Of a DNA stretch of 64,000 bases, positions 44,892 through 53,852 are shown piece by piece. Source of the DNA: Chitinophaga eiseniae (GTDB lineage: Bacteria; Bacteroidota; Bacteroidia; Chitinophagales; Chitinophagaceae). The notes below the pieces were generated by a model. The model made no database searches and was not told the origin of the DNA. It was given only the letters and a program-made list of their open reading frames with translations. The stretch covers positions 992,001-1,056,000 of the forward strand of contig NZ_JABAHZ010000002.1 of assembly GCF_012641265.1 (NCBI RefSeq), written 5' to 3'. Position numbers and translations under genes: made by a program. How positions within the stretch are numbered: position 1 is the first letter of the stretch; each line of letters starts with the position of its first letter.

Positions 44892-45380
44892 ATGCATTTA
44901 GAGTTCAGTTATGACAAGGGAGAAGTGTTACATGCATTGCGCTATCATTTTACGCAAAGAGGAGAGATAAAAGTCTTCCGCAATACACTCATTATATTGC
45001 TATTAGCCACCCTGACAGGATTTTTCTTTAAGGTGGTAACGCCCGGGGCGCTTACCGGTATTGTGTTAATGGTACTGGTTTTAGGCTGGGTATTCTGGTA
45101 TCTCCTACCCGTTTCCATCTATAATAAAGCTGCTACATTTAAGGATAGTATCCAACTGAAATATTCGGATGAGGGCATCCTGATCTCAACCGGGGGCAGT
45201 GATCATCAGCGGGCTATCAGCTGGAGTAATTTTTCCCAGGTAGTAGAAACGAAGAAATTCTTCTTTTTATACCGGGATAAAAAAACGTTCTTCCTCATTC
45301 CTACCAGTGCTTTTAAGACAGAAGAGGCATATAAGAAGTTTGCCGATGTGTTGAAGGAAAAATTCAACCACTATAAATAA
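44892..45380 (+). CDS. YcxB-like membrane protein
   Basis: A 162-residue inner-membrane protein. Two adjacent helices (FRNTLIILLLATLTGFFFKV; ALTGIVLMVLVLGWVFWYLL) precede a C-terminal YcxB-like domain: IQLKYSDEGILISTGGSDHQ, AISWSNFSQVVETKKFFFLY, then KKTFFLIPTSAF and a final amphipathic helix. This small PH-like domain is widespread and of unknown function. It follows a secreted protein gene at short distance. Confidence 0.85.
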   Translation: MHLEFSYDKGEVLHALRYHFTQRGEIKVFRNTLIILLLATLTGFFFKVVTPGALTGIVLMVLVLGWVFWYLLPVSIYNKAATFKDSIQLKYSDEGILISTGGSDHQRAISWSNFSQVVETKKFFFLYRDKKTFFLIPTSAFKTEEAYKKFADVLKEKFNHYK

Positions 45381-45451
45381 TCGCGTTTCCTGCTGAACAT
45401 ACGGGGATCATCCCGTAACGCCGGAAAAGGCTGATGCCAGCAGCCTTCTCC

Positions 45452-46168
45452 CTAAAAATCTATTGTCTGAAATACGCTGAAATGCAGGATATGGTTCATT
45501 GTTTTAGCACCGGAAGTTACCTGCACTAATTGATTCATATACCCGATATCTGCTTTTAATTTTGTAGTGAATTGATAGCCCAATGCGGCCAGGAAACGAT
45601 TTTGGTCAAAAAGCAGGTTACTGATATCATTCCCCCAGAGGTTCAGAAAAATTTCGTCCTGGAGCGCTATATAGAAGGGTGTGCTTTCTTTTTTATGTTT
45701 AATCCCTAGTTGGGCGCGATTGAAATAGCGGAAGCGATTACCATATTTCCAGTCGCCGATTGCATCCGGGTGGCCGGGTTGGGAAGGTTGGGCTACCCAG
45801 CGTTGTTCCAGCCTTAGCCGGTGCGTCATATCTATTTTCTTCTCCTTATGAATATATTGTTCGAAGATACGTTGTTCCGGAAGCCAGGTATTGCTTACCC
45901 CGTTGTAGGTAGGAACGAAGGCATAGCCTAATAATATATGATCCTGTTTGGAGAGCGAATATTGTAACCCGCCACGCATCAGTAACTGGCCTTTGTTGCT
46001 GATACCATCTCTGATACGAAGTTGTACATCAAATGGGATGGCCCATTTGTTATTCAATTTAGCGGTGCCAAAATAAGTATACCAATGTTGGTAGGCGTGT
46101 GTAGTGCTTTGCGCAAACGTTAATTGAGCAATAGCCATTAAGGCTGCTGCCAGCAGTAGTTTCCTCAT
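45452..46168 (-). CDS. DUF2490 family outer-membrane protein
   Basis: A 238-residue secreted beta-barrel. Signal peptide MRKLLLAAALMAIAQLTFAQ is followed by the DUF2490 pattern: YQHWYTYFGTAKLNNKWAIP, LLMRGGLQYSLSKQDHILLG, HRLRLEQRWVA and FRYFNRAQLGI, with strands ending in aromatic residues, and the terminal FSVFQTIDF ends in Phe. The likely location is the outer membrane. Function unknown. It is separated from the upstream SusD gene by a terminator. Confidence 0.88.
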   Translation of the reverse strand: MRKLLLAAALMAIAQLTFAQSTTHAYQHWYTYFGTAKLNNKWAIPFDVQLRIRDGISNKGQLLMRGGLQYSLSKQDHILLGYAFVPTYNGVSNTWLPEQRIFEQYIHKEKKIDMTHRLRLEQRWVAQPSQPGHPDAIGDWKYGNRFRYFNRAQLGIKHKKESTPFYIALQDEIFLNLWGNDISNLLFDQNRFLAALGYQFTTKLKADIGYMNQLVQVTSGAKTMNHILHFSVFQTIDF

Positions 46169-46212
46169 AAATGCCGAATATAGGTTGGGGTTAAAGATAG
46201 TTAATCGGGGTT

Positions 46213-46240
46213 AAAAAAAAGCGCCTGCAGATGCAGGCGC
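46213..46240 (-). terminator. SusD operon terminator
   Basis: GCGCCTGC/GCAGGCGC (eight pairs, four-base loop), followed by eight T on the minus strand, 36 bases past the SusD stop. Confidence 0.88.
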
Positions 46241-46276
46241 CGGCAGATTGTTGTTTAGCTATAGTTGATTGTTGTA

Positions 46277-47776
46277 TCAGAATTTATTGTACCACAGTTT
46301 GGTGCCTTTGAAATCGCCGCCTATGGCAGTGGCAGCTGAATTGTAATTGGCCGTGTTCTGTGATTGTTCGGTAATGGGATAGGTTAAGCGGTATGGTACA
46401 CCGTCTTTCACGCTATTGTCCAGTCCACCTGATTTAGGCGCCATAAATAATGGTGCTCCACCTGGTTTTTTGAATTTCAGCCTGGTTCTTTCAAACCATG
46501 CCTGGAATCCTTGTGGGTAGAGGGCCAGCCATTTCTGGGTGCCTATTACATTACGCCAGTCTGCAGCCACATAAGGCACTTTGGCGATATATGCATCGAT
46601 CGCTGCATCTGTAATGGTAGACGCACTTGACGTAATGTCGCGCCACCAGGTCATAGATGCTTTGATACCATTTGTATAGTGGGTAGCAGCATCGCCTACA
46701 TTCATGCCCCGGGCTGCGGCTTCGGCGAGGATGAACTCCACTTCCGCATAGCTCATGAGGATTCCTGGCATGGTAGCGCTATACACTTTTTTGCCGGGAG
46801 CTGAGTAATAGGTATCTCCTTTATGGTCCGGATCAGAAGTGGCCCATCCATAAGGTAATCCCCTGAATACGTTGCCATCTGCAGTAGGCCTTGCATATAT
46901 TGGCAGGCGGGGATCATTCAGGCTATTCATATAATCCAGTAAGGTGGTACTTACCGCGAAATCGATGATAGGACGATCTACATCATTCTGCGGATACCTG
47001 TTGGGTACATCGGCCAGGTACTGGAATTGAGCTGACTGATCATTGGAACTGATGGCCTGTTGATAGTTGGCCTCAATGATGGCCTTTGCCTTTTGTGGAT
47101 CGGCATCTGCCATCCGGATAGCCAGGCGCAACAGGAGTGAATGTCCCAGCCTTTTCCAGCTTTCAACATCCCCTTTATAGATAATATCTCCCGTATTAAA
47201 ACTTGTCTGAGTGGCATCCAACACTTTTATCTGTGCCTGAAGGATATCTATCAGGGAATTATATACTGTTTTTGCATCATCATATGCAGGAGCGATGTTG
47301 GTAGTATTCTGGAAGGCCTGTGAATAAGGAATATTGCCGTAGGTATCTGCCAATATCTGAAAGATCCAGGCGCGCATAATGTGCGCGATGGCAGTTTGAT
47401 TGGCTACGCCCGGCTCATTGAGCTTGGGCTTATTCATATTGATCAATGCATCGAGGTCGTGCAGCGATATCCTGTACAAGTTATTCCAGAAGGTACCATT
47501 GTTACCTTCATCCAGCTGGTACTGGCTATCTACCACCCTGGCATTGCCAGACCAGTATTGTGCGTAGTGCATGGCGATAAAGCCATTCTGCAAACCGCTG
47601 TACAACACGTCCATGGCTGATTTCTGGGCGCCGGTTAATAAGTATTGTGGCTGTGTGGTACTTGGTTTGGTGGGGTCCCGGTTCATATCATCCAGTTTTT
47701 TACAACCGGAGATGGCCAGGGAGACTGTCAGGAGTAATGCACCACTATATTTCAAAATCGTCTTAGTCATCTTCAT
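46277..47776 (-). CDS. SusD/RagB-family nutrient-binding lipoprotein (SusD-like_2)
   Basis: A 499-residue outer-membrane lipoprotein. The signal ends in the lipobox ISGC (LLTVSLAISGCKKLDDMN). NRDPTKPSTTQPQYLLTGAQ, then the TPR-like helical body (AHIMRAWIFQILADTYGNIP, WKRLGHSLLLRLAIRMADAD), and PTADGNVFRGLPYGWATSD are typical of SusD-like_2 proteins, which sit on top of a SusC barrel and bind the ligand. It follows the SusC gene after five bases, so they form one unit. No glycosidase is adjacent, so the ligand may be a peptide or a glycan processed elsewhere. Confidence 0.95.
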   Translation of the reverse strand: MKMTKTILKYSGALLLTVSLAISGCKKLDDMNRDPTKPSTTQPQYLLTGAQKSAMDVLYSGLQNGFIAMHYAQYWSGNARVVDSQYQLDEGNNGTFWNNLYRISLHDLDALINMNKPKLNEPGVANQTAIAHIMRAWIFQILADTYGNIPYSQAFQNTTNIAPAYDDAKTVYNSLIDILQAQIKVLDATQTSFNTGDIIYKGDVESWKRLGHSLLLRLAIRMADADPQKAKAIIEANYQQAISSNDQSAQFQYLADVPNRYPQNDVDRPIIDFAVSTTLLDYMNSLNDPRLPIYARPTADGNVFRGLPYGWATSDPDHKGDTYYSAPGKKVYSATMPGILMSYAEVEFILAEAAARGMNVGDAATHYTNGIKASMTWWRDITSSASTITDAAIDAYIAKVPYVAADWRNVIGTQKWLALYPQGFQAWFERTRLKFKKPGGAPLFMAPKSGGLDNSVKDGVPYRLTYPITEQSQNTANYNSAATAIGGDFKGTKLWYNKF

Positions 47777-47781
47777 AAAAT

Positions 47782-50700
47782 TTAGAATGATACATTCAGG
47801 TTTATACCATAAGAGCGGAGGGAAGGCAATGCACCACCTTCAATCCCCTGGATATTGGAGGCGGAGTTGAGGATGTTGGATGGATCCACATTGGGTGCAT
47901 TGGACTTGATCAACCACAGGTTACGACCATAAAGGGATACCCGTACGTTTTGTGCCCCGATTTTTTTATACCAGGATTCCGGCAGGTTATAACCCAGTTT
48001 GGCTTCTCTCAGGTAGATATAACTGGCATCATACAAATTGGCTGTACTGATGGCATTTCCTCCATTATACTGGAAGTGATCTTGTGCAGAGATATTGGTT
48101 TGATTAGGTTTCCCATCTGCAGTAACACCAGGTACGGTGATACCTGTTTCGCGAATGTTGTTGGCCACTGTGCTTTCCAGCAAACCTGATTTTTCTCCAT
48201 ACAGGTTGGTGTAAGAGAAGAACTTGCCACCATGTTGGAAGTCGACCAATGCCGAAAGATAGAAGCCTTTATAGGAGAAGGTATTGGTGATACCTCCTAC
48301 ATAATCCGGATAGGCGTTACCGATATTATGAATGGCGGAGGGCACATAACGACCTAGTGAGTCTACCACTTTTTGCCCGTTTAAGTAGGTGTAATCCGTA
48401 CCGCGGAGCGTTCCCAACGGCTCTCCTACTTCCGCTACCACAGACACTTTCTGAGTACGGCGATCGGTACCAATTGTCAGAACAGGCAGAGAGGTGTTGT
48501 ATTGCGGAATGTTGAGGTTCAGCAATTTGTTGCGATTGAACGCGATATTGGCATTAATATCCCAGCGGAAGCCACCCCTCAGGCGGATCGGGTTTAAGTT
48601 TAAGCCAATTTCCACCCCTTTGTTTTCCACACTACCTCCATTTACGTAGGCGCCCAGGTAGCCGCTTGGTGCGGAAATGGGCAGGGTGATGATCTGATCT
48701 TTGGTTACGCGTCTGTAGTAGGTAAGATCGAGCCCAACGCGATTATCCAGGAATTTCAGTTCCACACCGGTTTCTACTTCCGTAGTACGTTCTGGTTTCA
48801 ATGCAATGTTGTTGTAAGTAGCATTGAACTGACCAATGGGATTACCGCCGAATGGAGGTATATAGTCGAACGTATTAAAGCTATGGTACGGATCGGCATC
48901 GTTACCTACTGCCGCGAGGCTACCTCTTAATTTACCGTATGACAGCCATTTCCATTCTTTCAGCAGATCGGAGAACACGAAGGACACGGAGGCAGATGGG
49001 TAAAAGTATTGGTTATTGCCTTTCTGCAGGGTGGAAGTCCAATCGCTGCGACCCGTGAGATCGAGGAACAGGAAGTTTTTATATCCCAGGTTAGCGGTAG
49101 CGAATACAGAGTTGATTTGTTTTTCGTAGTATTCATCTATTGGCGTAGCTGTTTGAATAGAGTTATTCAGGTTATAAATATCCTTGATAATGAAGCCTCC
49201 GTTGGTGACGCCACCGGTAGTAGTCCACAGCCTGTGCATCACGTTACCGCCCACTGTAGCATTTAACTGTAGGTCCGTTCCGAAATTCTTTTTGATATCG
49301 GCGGTTACCTGGTAGTTCATTTCGCGGGAAGTCCGGATGCGTTTGATGTAAGTACCTGGTATGTAGTCCTGCGCGGTTCTTTCTTCTTCGAGGGTATTGT
49401 AGTCGTCCATGAATACGCGGCCAGAGAAGCTCAACCATTTAGTGGCATCTATGTCTACACCTGCGTAGCCGTACAACCTGTTGCGGCTATCTGTTTCATA
49501 ATCCATATAGCGGTTCCAGTATGGGCCATTGCTGGAGGAGATACGGGGATCATTCCAGGCTTTACGGTTCCAGGTAATCTGGGAGCCATCATCGTATTTG
49601 TATCTTTTTTCCTTTTCGATATCGAGTTGGCGCTGACCATACATAGTAAACTGCAAGGTTGGGTTGGGGCCGGTGAAACCGGTGCCCGGCCGACCTTTTA
49701 CGCGGAGGGAGGTGTAATTAATGGAGGCGACAGCTCTTACTCCTTTCGTCACTTCATAGTTTCCGTTTACCGAGAGGTTATTCCGCTTGTTGGTGGCATT
49801 GGGCAGCACGAAGCTTTGGTCCATGTTGCCGTACGACAGGCGGAATCCACCTTTATCGTTGCTACCAGCGAGGGAGATATTATTGGTGAGGGTAAAGCCT
49901 GTTCTGTAGAAATCTTTTACGTTGTTTGAATGTGGAGACCAGGTATCTGTTTGTCCGAAGAACGGGTTGTTTTTGTTTTTATCCCACGACCAGTAGGGAC
50001 GGATTTTACGGCCATCCAGTTTAGGGCCCCAGGATTCATCTACTGCATATTTTGGGAGAAGGTCGTATCTGCCTTTCCCGTTATTGTCGTCGTAAGTAGC
50101 ACTTTGTTCATTCAGGAATCCTTCAGGGTGTTGGTTATAGTAAAGTGTATCGAAGCTACCCGCACTACCGCCACCATATTGGTTTTGGTATTTGGGAAGA
50201 ACGGCTACCTGGTCAACCTGTGCATTGAGGCTGTAGGTAACGCCGATGCCTTTTTCGCTATCCGGGCGTTTTTTTGTAGTGACGAGGAGTACGCCATTAG
50301 CGCCGCGGCTACCGTATAATGCAGTAGCGGCTGCTCCTTTGAGTACGGATATATTTTCGATGTCTTCCGGATTAATGTCCTGGAGGGGACTACCATAGTC
50401 GTAGCCACCGCCGCCGTTTTGTTGTCCGCCCTGGTTGGTAACGCTGTTCATCATGGGTACACCATCGAGGATGAAGAAAGCATTGTTATCGCCGAGGATG
50501 GATTTAACCCCACGGATGGTAATTTTGCTGGAACCTCCCATGGAGCCGGTATTAGTACTGATTTGTACCCCTGGCACTTTACCGGAAAGCGCATTCACAA
50601 AGTTCACTTCTTTCGCTTCCTGTACAGCGTTTCCGCTCACTTCCTGTATGGCATAGCCTACGGAGCGGGGATTCTTTTTAATACCGAGGGCAGTAACCAC

Positions 50701-51372
50701 CACTTCTCCTAACACTTTTTTGGTAGTGTTGGAAGGCACCATGTTGATATCCAGTGCGCCTCTTTTGGTAACGGGAATGGTTTGTTCGCCGAAGGTGGGA
50801 GCAGTTACCAGGATGGTATCGCCAACAGCAGCTCTGATTGTATAGTTCCCTGTAGGATCAGTTTGTGCATTCAGTTTTGCGGTTTTATTCCGAATTACTG
50901 CGCCGGGAATAGGAGTGCCTTTATCGTCTTTCACTGTTCCACTGAGCGGGAATTTGCCTACTTCACTTTTAGCGGTGGCCGGATCCGGCGGGAGGATTAA
51001 TGCCGTATCCTCTTTAGGTTTGGCAGTGGGTTTTGTTGTATCAGTAGCGGGTTTCCTGGTGGTATCCTGTTTACTGGTATCTGCTGCAGCAGGTTTAATG
51101 ACTACCGGAGTAGCGGTATCCTGTTTGGGTTTGGTACTGGTATCAGCAGAGGGCTTAATGACTACCGGAACGGTGGTATCAGCTGGTACTGATCTGGCTG
51201 TGAGGTACCCTTCGGGTTTTGCGTATGCGCTGCTGGAAGTATAGCAGAAAAGGGCATAGCACAGGCCCGACCAGGCTAGTACATGGCTTCTCATTGTATA
51301 ATGAAAGATTTGGTTACAAACTTTTTCGACAGGATTCCTATGCTGTCTATTATTATATTGCTTATCCATCAA
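47782..51372 (-). CDS. SusC/RagA-family TonB-linked outer-membrane transporter with Pro/Thr/Lys linker
   Basis: A 1196-residue receptor barrel. The start is uncertain: Met at 51372 gives a long basic n-region, Met at 51294 gives a compact signal peptide (MRSHVLAWSGLCYALFCYTS). Residues ~60-135 form an unusual linker with two VVIKP repeats and DTxxK units (PVVIKPSADTSTKPKQDTAT). Then come the carboxypeptidase-regulatory domain (FPLSGTVKDDKGTPIPGAV), the TonB plug with the SusC motif (VNFVNALSGKVPGVQIS; NISVLKGAAATALYGSRGAN) and a 22-strand barrel ending LRSYGINLNVSF. It pairs with SusD five bases downstream. Substrate unknown. Confidence 0.95.
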   Translation of the reverse strand: MMDKQYNNRQHRNPVEKVCNQIFHYTMRSHVLAWSGLCYALFCYTSSSAYAKPEGYLTARSVPADTTVPVVIKPSADTSTKPKQDTATPVVIKPAAADTSKQDTTRKPATDTTKPTAKPKEDTALILPPDPATAKSEVGKFPLSGTVKDDKGTPIPGAVIRNKTAKLNAQTDPTGNYTIRAAVGDTILVTAPTFGEQTIPVTKRGALDINMVPSNTTKKVLGEVVVTALGIKKNPRSVGYAIQEVSGNAVQEAKEVNFVNALSGKVPGVQISTNTGSMGGSSKITIRGVKSILGDNNAFFILDGVPMMNSVTNQGGQQNGGGGYDYGSPLQDINPEDIENISVLKGAAATALYGSRGANGVLLVTTKKRPDSEKGIGVTYSLNAQVDQVAVLPKYQNQYGGGSAGSFDTLYYNQHPEGFLNEQSATYDDNNGKGRYDLLPKYAVDESWGPKLDGRKIRPYWSWDKNKNNPFFGQTDTWSPHSNNVKDFYRTGFTLTNNISLAGSNDKGGFRLSYGNMDQSFVLPNATNKRNNLSVNGNYEVTKGVRAVASINYTSLRVKGRPGTGFTGPNPTLQFTMYGQRQLDIEKEKRYKYDDGSQITWNRKAWNDPRISSSNGPYWNRYMDYETDSRNRLYGYAGVDIDATKWLSFSGRVFMDDYNTLEEERTAQDYIPGTYIKRIRTSREMNYQVTADIKKNFGTDLQLNATVGGNVMHRLWTTTGGVTNGGFIIKDIYNLNNSIQTATPIDEYYEKQINSVFATANLGYKNFLFLDLTGRSDWTSTLQKGNNQYFYPSASVSFVFSDLLKEWKWLSYGKLRGSLAAVGNDADPYHSFNTFDYIPPFGGNPIGQFNATYNNIALKPERTTEVETGVELKFLDNRVGLDLTYYRRVTKDQIITLPISAPSGYLGAYVNGGSVENKGVEIGLNLNPIRLRGGFRWDINANIAFNRNKLLNLNIPQYNTSLPVLTIGTDRRTQKVSVVAEVGEPLGTLRGTDYTYLNGQKVVDSLGRYVPSAIHNIGNAYPDYVGGITNTFSYKGFYLSALVDFQHGGKFFSYTNLYGEKSGLLESTVANNIRETGITVPGVTADGKPNQTNISAQDHFQYNGGNAISTANLYDASYIYLREAKLGYNLPESWYKKIGAQNVRVSLYGRNLWLIKSNAPNVDPSNILNSASNIQGIEGGALPSLRSYGINLNVSF

Positions 51373-51427
51373 TATAACAATACAATCAAAAGGGCTTCTA
51401 CAATGGGTTGCAAGAGAAAAAAAAGTA

Positions 51428-51874
51428 TTATTTCAGCGTTTTCCTCATTTCGTAGTGAGGGATTCCCACCTCTGTAAATTCTTCTCCACGGATTTCATAA
51501 TTTAGCTTCAGATAGAAGCCTATGGCTTCTTTACGGGCATGCATGGTAAGGATAGTGAAGTTGTTGTTACGTGCATAGGTTTCTGCAAACATGATAATTT
51601 CACTGCCTGCTCCTTTACCCTGTAGGGCCGGCGAAACGGCCATCTGCCTGAGTTGTACGGTATCTTCGCTGATGGGTGTGAGGATGCAGCAGCCTGCCAG
51701 CATTTCTTTATCATTGACTGTAGTAAAGCCTGCAATAAAGATGTCATTTATTTCTTTTTGCAGCTGTTCATCTGAAAAGGTGAGCCCCAGCGGTTTGCGC
51801 AGTACTTCATTGCGAAGGTCGAGCATGGTGTGATAGTCGCAACTACCGTATTCGAGTATACGAAAATTCAACAT
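51428..51874 (-). CDS. GNAT-family N-acetyltransferase
   Basis: A 148-residue acetyl-CoA-dependent acyltransferase. The core motif A is VQLRQMAVSPALQGKGAGSE (Q/RxxGxG/A acetyl-CoA loop), followed by IIMFAETYARNNNFTILTMH and the C-terminal KEAIGFYLKLNYEIRGEEFT. The N terminus (LDLRNEVLRKPLGLTFSDEQ) matches a subgroup of small GNATs resembling ElaA-type enzymes. The acceptor is unknown. It stands alone between the SusC gene and the PRPP synthetase gene. Confidence 0.92.
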   Translation of the reverse strand: MLNFRILEYGSCDYHTMLDLRNEVLRKPLGLTFSDEQLQKEINDIFIAGFTTVNDKEMLAGCCILTPISEDTVQLRQMAVSPALQGKGAGSEIIMFAETYARNNNFTILTMHARKEAIGFYLKLNYEIRGEEFTEVGIPHYEMRKTLK

Positions 51875-51962
51875 ATTTGCCTGGTGCGTTAGTGAACATT
51901 AAAGGTAGGCAATTGCCTTGTGAGCTGGATAAGTAAGTATTGAATGTAGTTCTGTAGCGGAT

Positions 51963-52895
51963 TCAGGGATGTTGTGAATGGAAATAATCGATGATCAGCT
52001 GGCTTACTGACTTTACTTCCAGCATATCATCGTTGATGGTAAGTGCATTGGGATGCGTATCAGTGCACACCACCTTTTTTATGAGACCGCTTTTTTTAAT
52101 CTTATCGAAGCCATTTCCGGCAAATATGCCATGGGTGGTGATCACACAGATTTCTTTGGCGCCGGCTTCGTGATAAGATTCAGCTGCATGAATGAGTGAT
52201 CCCCCGGTACGGATCATATCGTCGTAGATGATGACCGTTTTACCTTTTACGTCGGCATTGATACCGGTAATGGCTGTTTCATCGCCGGAGATACGGCGTT
52301 TAAACACAAAGGCTGCTGGTACATGCAAGTCGTTAGCGAGTGATTCTACCCATTTAGCTCTGCCGGCATCTGTACTGGCCAATACAAAAGGCTGACCCGC
52401 TGCGAGTTCCAGGGCTGCCGTTTTTATCAGTTCTTTTGCATATAGATGAACGGGGCGAACATCGTTTTCGAAGTACCAGGTAATTCCATCTACGTGCAGA
52501 TCTATCATTACAATCCTATTGCCGCGGGAAGTATTGGGAAGCGATGAAAACAGTACTGCGCGTGTTTTGGCTTTGACAATTTCCCCATATTTTACTGCCC
52601 GCTCCATGGTAGAGTATCCAAAGAAAGGGATGATAATAGTGAGGGAAAAAGCGCCCAACTGTACACAACCGCTGGCGAGGTCGTATAATTCCAGGGTTTC
52701 TTTGTCGTCGATAGTGCCACCTATTAAAATAACTTCCTTGTTACTGACATTACTCAAAATGCAGTGATAGTGTTCTCCATCGGGGAAATCGCGGATGTCT
52801 AGTACCCCGTTTTCCCAGGAAGGACCGGTAATATCAAGGATCCGGTTTTTTAAATACTGGTAGTGTTGTGTAGCAAAAACTATCTTCTGTGGCAT
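51963..52895 (-). CDS. Ribose-phosphate pyrophosphokinase paralogue, plant class II/III-like
   Basis: A 310-residue enzyme starting at ATG 52895 (MPQKIVFATQHYQYL); upstream residues of the frame are AT-rich and unrelated. It would make PRPP from ribose-5-phosphate and ATP. The R5P/PPi loop region reads GYSTMERAVKYGEIVKAKTR instead of the usual YARQDRKxxPR, like plant class II/III enzymes (GTxERxxxEG). The DLHVDGITWYF segment and PRPP loop VIIYDDMIRTGGSLIHAA are kept. It is probably an accessory enzyme beside a normal Prs elsewhere. Plant class II enzymes do not need phosphate for activity; whether that holds here is inference. Confidence 0.85.
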   Translation of the reverse strand: MPQKIVFATQHYQYLKNRILDITGPSWENGVLDIRDFPDGEHYHCILSNVSNKEVILIGGTIDDKETLELYDLASGCVQLGAFSLTIIIPFFGYSTMERAVKYGEIVKAKTRAVLFSSLPNTSRGNRIVMIDLHVDGITWYFENDVRPVHLYAKELIKTAALELAAGQPFVLASTDAGRAKWVESLANDLHVPAAFVFKRRISGDETAITGINADVKGKTVIIYDDMIRTGGSLIHAAESYHEAGAKEICVITTHGIFAGNGFDKIKKSGLIKKVVCTDTHPNALTINDDMLEVKSVSQLIIDYFHSQHP

Positions 52896-53057
52896 GACAT
52901 TTACCCGATAAATCTGTAATAATCGTAAAAATAAGTGATTGAAGGGATATTTATAACGTTGATAATTAATATTTTTGTTGGTTAGCACTAACATACGCCC
53001 TGTTTTTTAACTTTTCGTTTAGGGGTAGAGCATTAAATTTGAGAGATTAGCACATTC

Positions 53058-53789
53058 ATGATTCGTATTACAGCATATATAGGAGCACTGTTTTTCTTCT
53101 TTTTCATTAGCATAGAGGGTACTGTCGCGCAGGTGAGGTTATCCGGTATGGTAGCAGATCAGGAAACCAAAACGGGATTGCCTTTTGTTACGATTGTTAA
53201 CAAGAGGACCATGACCGGCGTACTCAGTAATGAAAACGGCCGGTTTTATATAGAGTCGTTACCAGGAGATACGCTGGAATTCTCTATGTTGAGCTATACT
53301 ACCAAGCTACTGATTACGCCGGGCATGTCTTCCACTATGGATGTGTATATGCAAAAGCGCATGTTTGAGCTGCAAGGTGTAAATGTAACGGGTAAAGGGT
53401 ATAAGAAAGATTCATTGGCCATGAGAGATGAGTATGGCCGCTATTTTAATTATCACAAACCTGGCGCGGTAGATGTATTGAAAACACTGCCTGCCAATCC
53501 TATTACAGCACTCACTTACCTGGTTCCCAGCAAGGCGCGTAAGCGGAAAGAACAATTCCATGAACAGTTGTTATACTGGGAAAAGGAAAAGTTTATAGAC
53601 TACCGGTATTCCCCGGAGCTGGTAGGAAAAATGACCAAGCTGCAGAGTCCTGAACTGGATTCGTTTATGCATGAATTCAGGCCTGGATACCAGTTCCTCA
53701 ACACCGCGTCGGATTATGACCTGCTCTTATATATCAAGCAATCTTTTGAGGAATACCAGAGAAAGAAACAGGATAAGAAAGAACCTTAA
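53058..53789 (+). CDS. Secreted protein with carboxypeptidase-regulatory-like domain
   Basis: A 243-residue secreted protein. Signal peptide (AYIGALFFFFFISIEGTVAQ) is followed by the beta-sandwich seen at the N termini of TonB receptors (LSGMVADQETKTGLPFVTIV; GVLSNENGRFYIESLPGDTL; MFELQGVNVTGKG), but no plug or barrel follows. A charged C-terminal region (KARKRKEQFHEQLLYWEKEK) ends the protein. Such stand-alone proteins are common in Bacteroidota and may scaffold envelope complexes. It is transcribed alone. Confidence 0.85.
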   Translation: MIRITAYIGALFFFFFISIEGTVAQVRLSGMVADQETKTGLPFVTIVNKRTMTGVLSNENGRFYIESLPGDTLEFSMLSYTTKLLITPGMSSTMDVYMQKRMFELQGVNVTGKGYKKDSLAMRDEYGRYFNYHKPGAVDVLKTLPANPITALTYLVPSKARKRKEQFHEQLLYWEKEKFIDYRYSPELVGKMTKLQSPELDSFMHEFRPGYQFLNTASDYDLLLYIKQSFEEYQRKKQDKKEP

Positions 53790-53797
53790 GAACAATA

Positions 53798-53829
53798 GCG
53801 CCGGGTGAAAACACCTGGCGCGTTTTTTT
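53798..53829. terminator. Terminator after the carboxypeptidase-like gene
   Basis: GCGCCGGGTG/CACCTGGCGC (one G-U), AAAA loop, then eight T. It lies between convergent genes and may also serve the lipoprotein below. Confidence 0.88.
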
Positions 53830-53852
53830 TCTTGTTAGTACGCATTGGGGTG

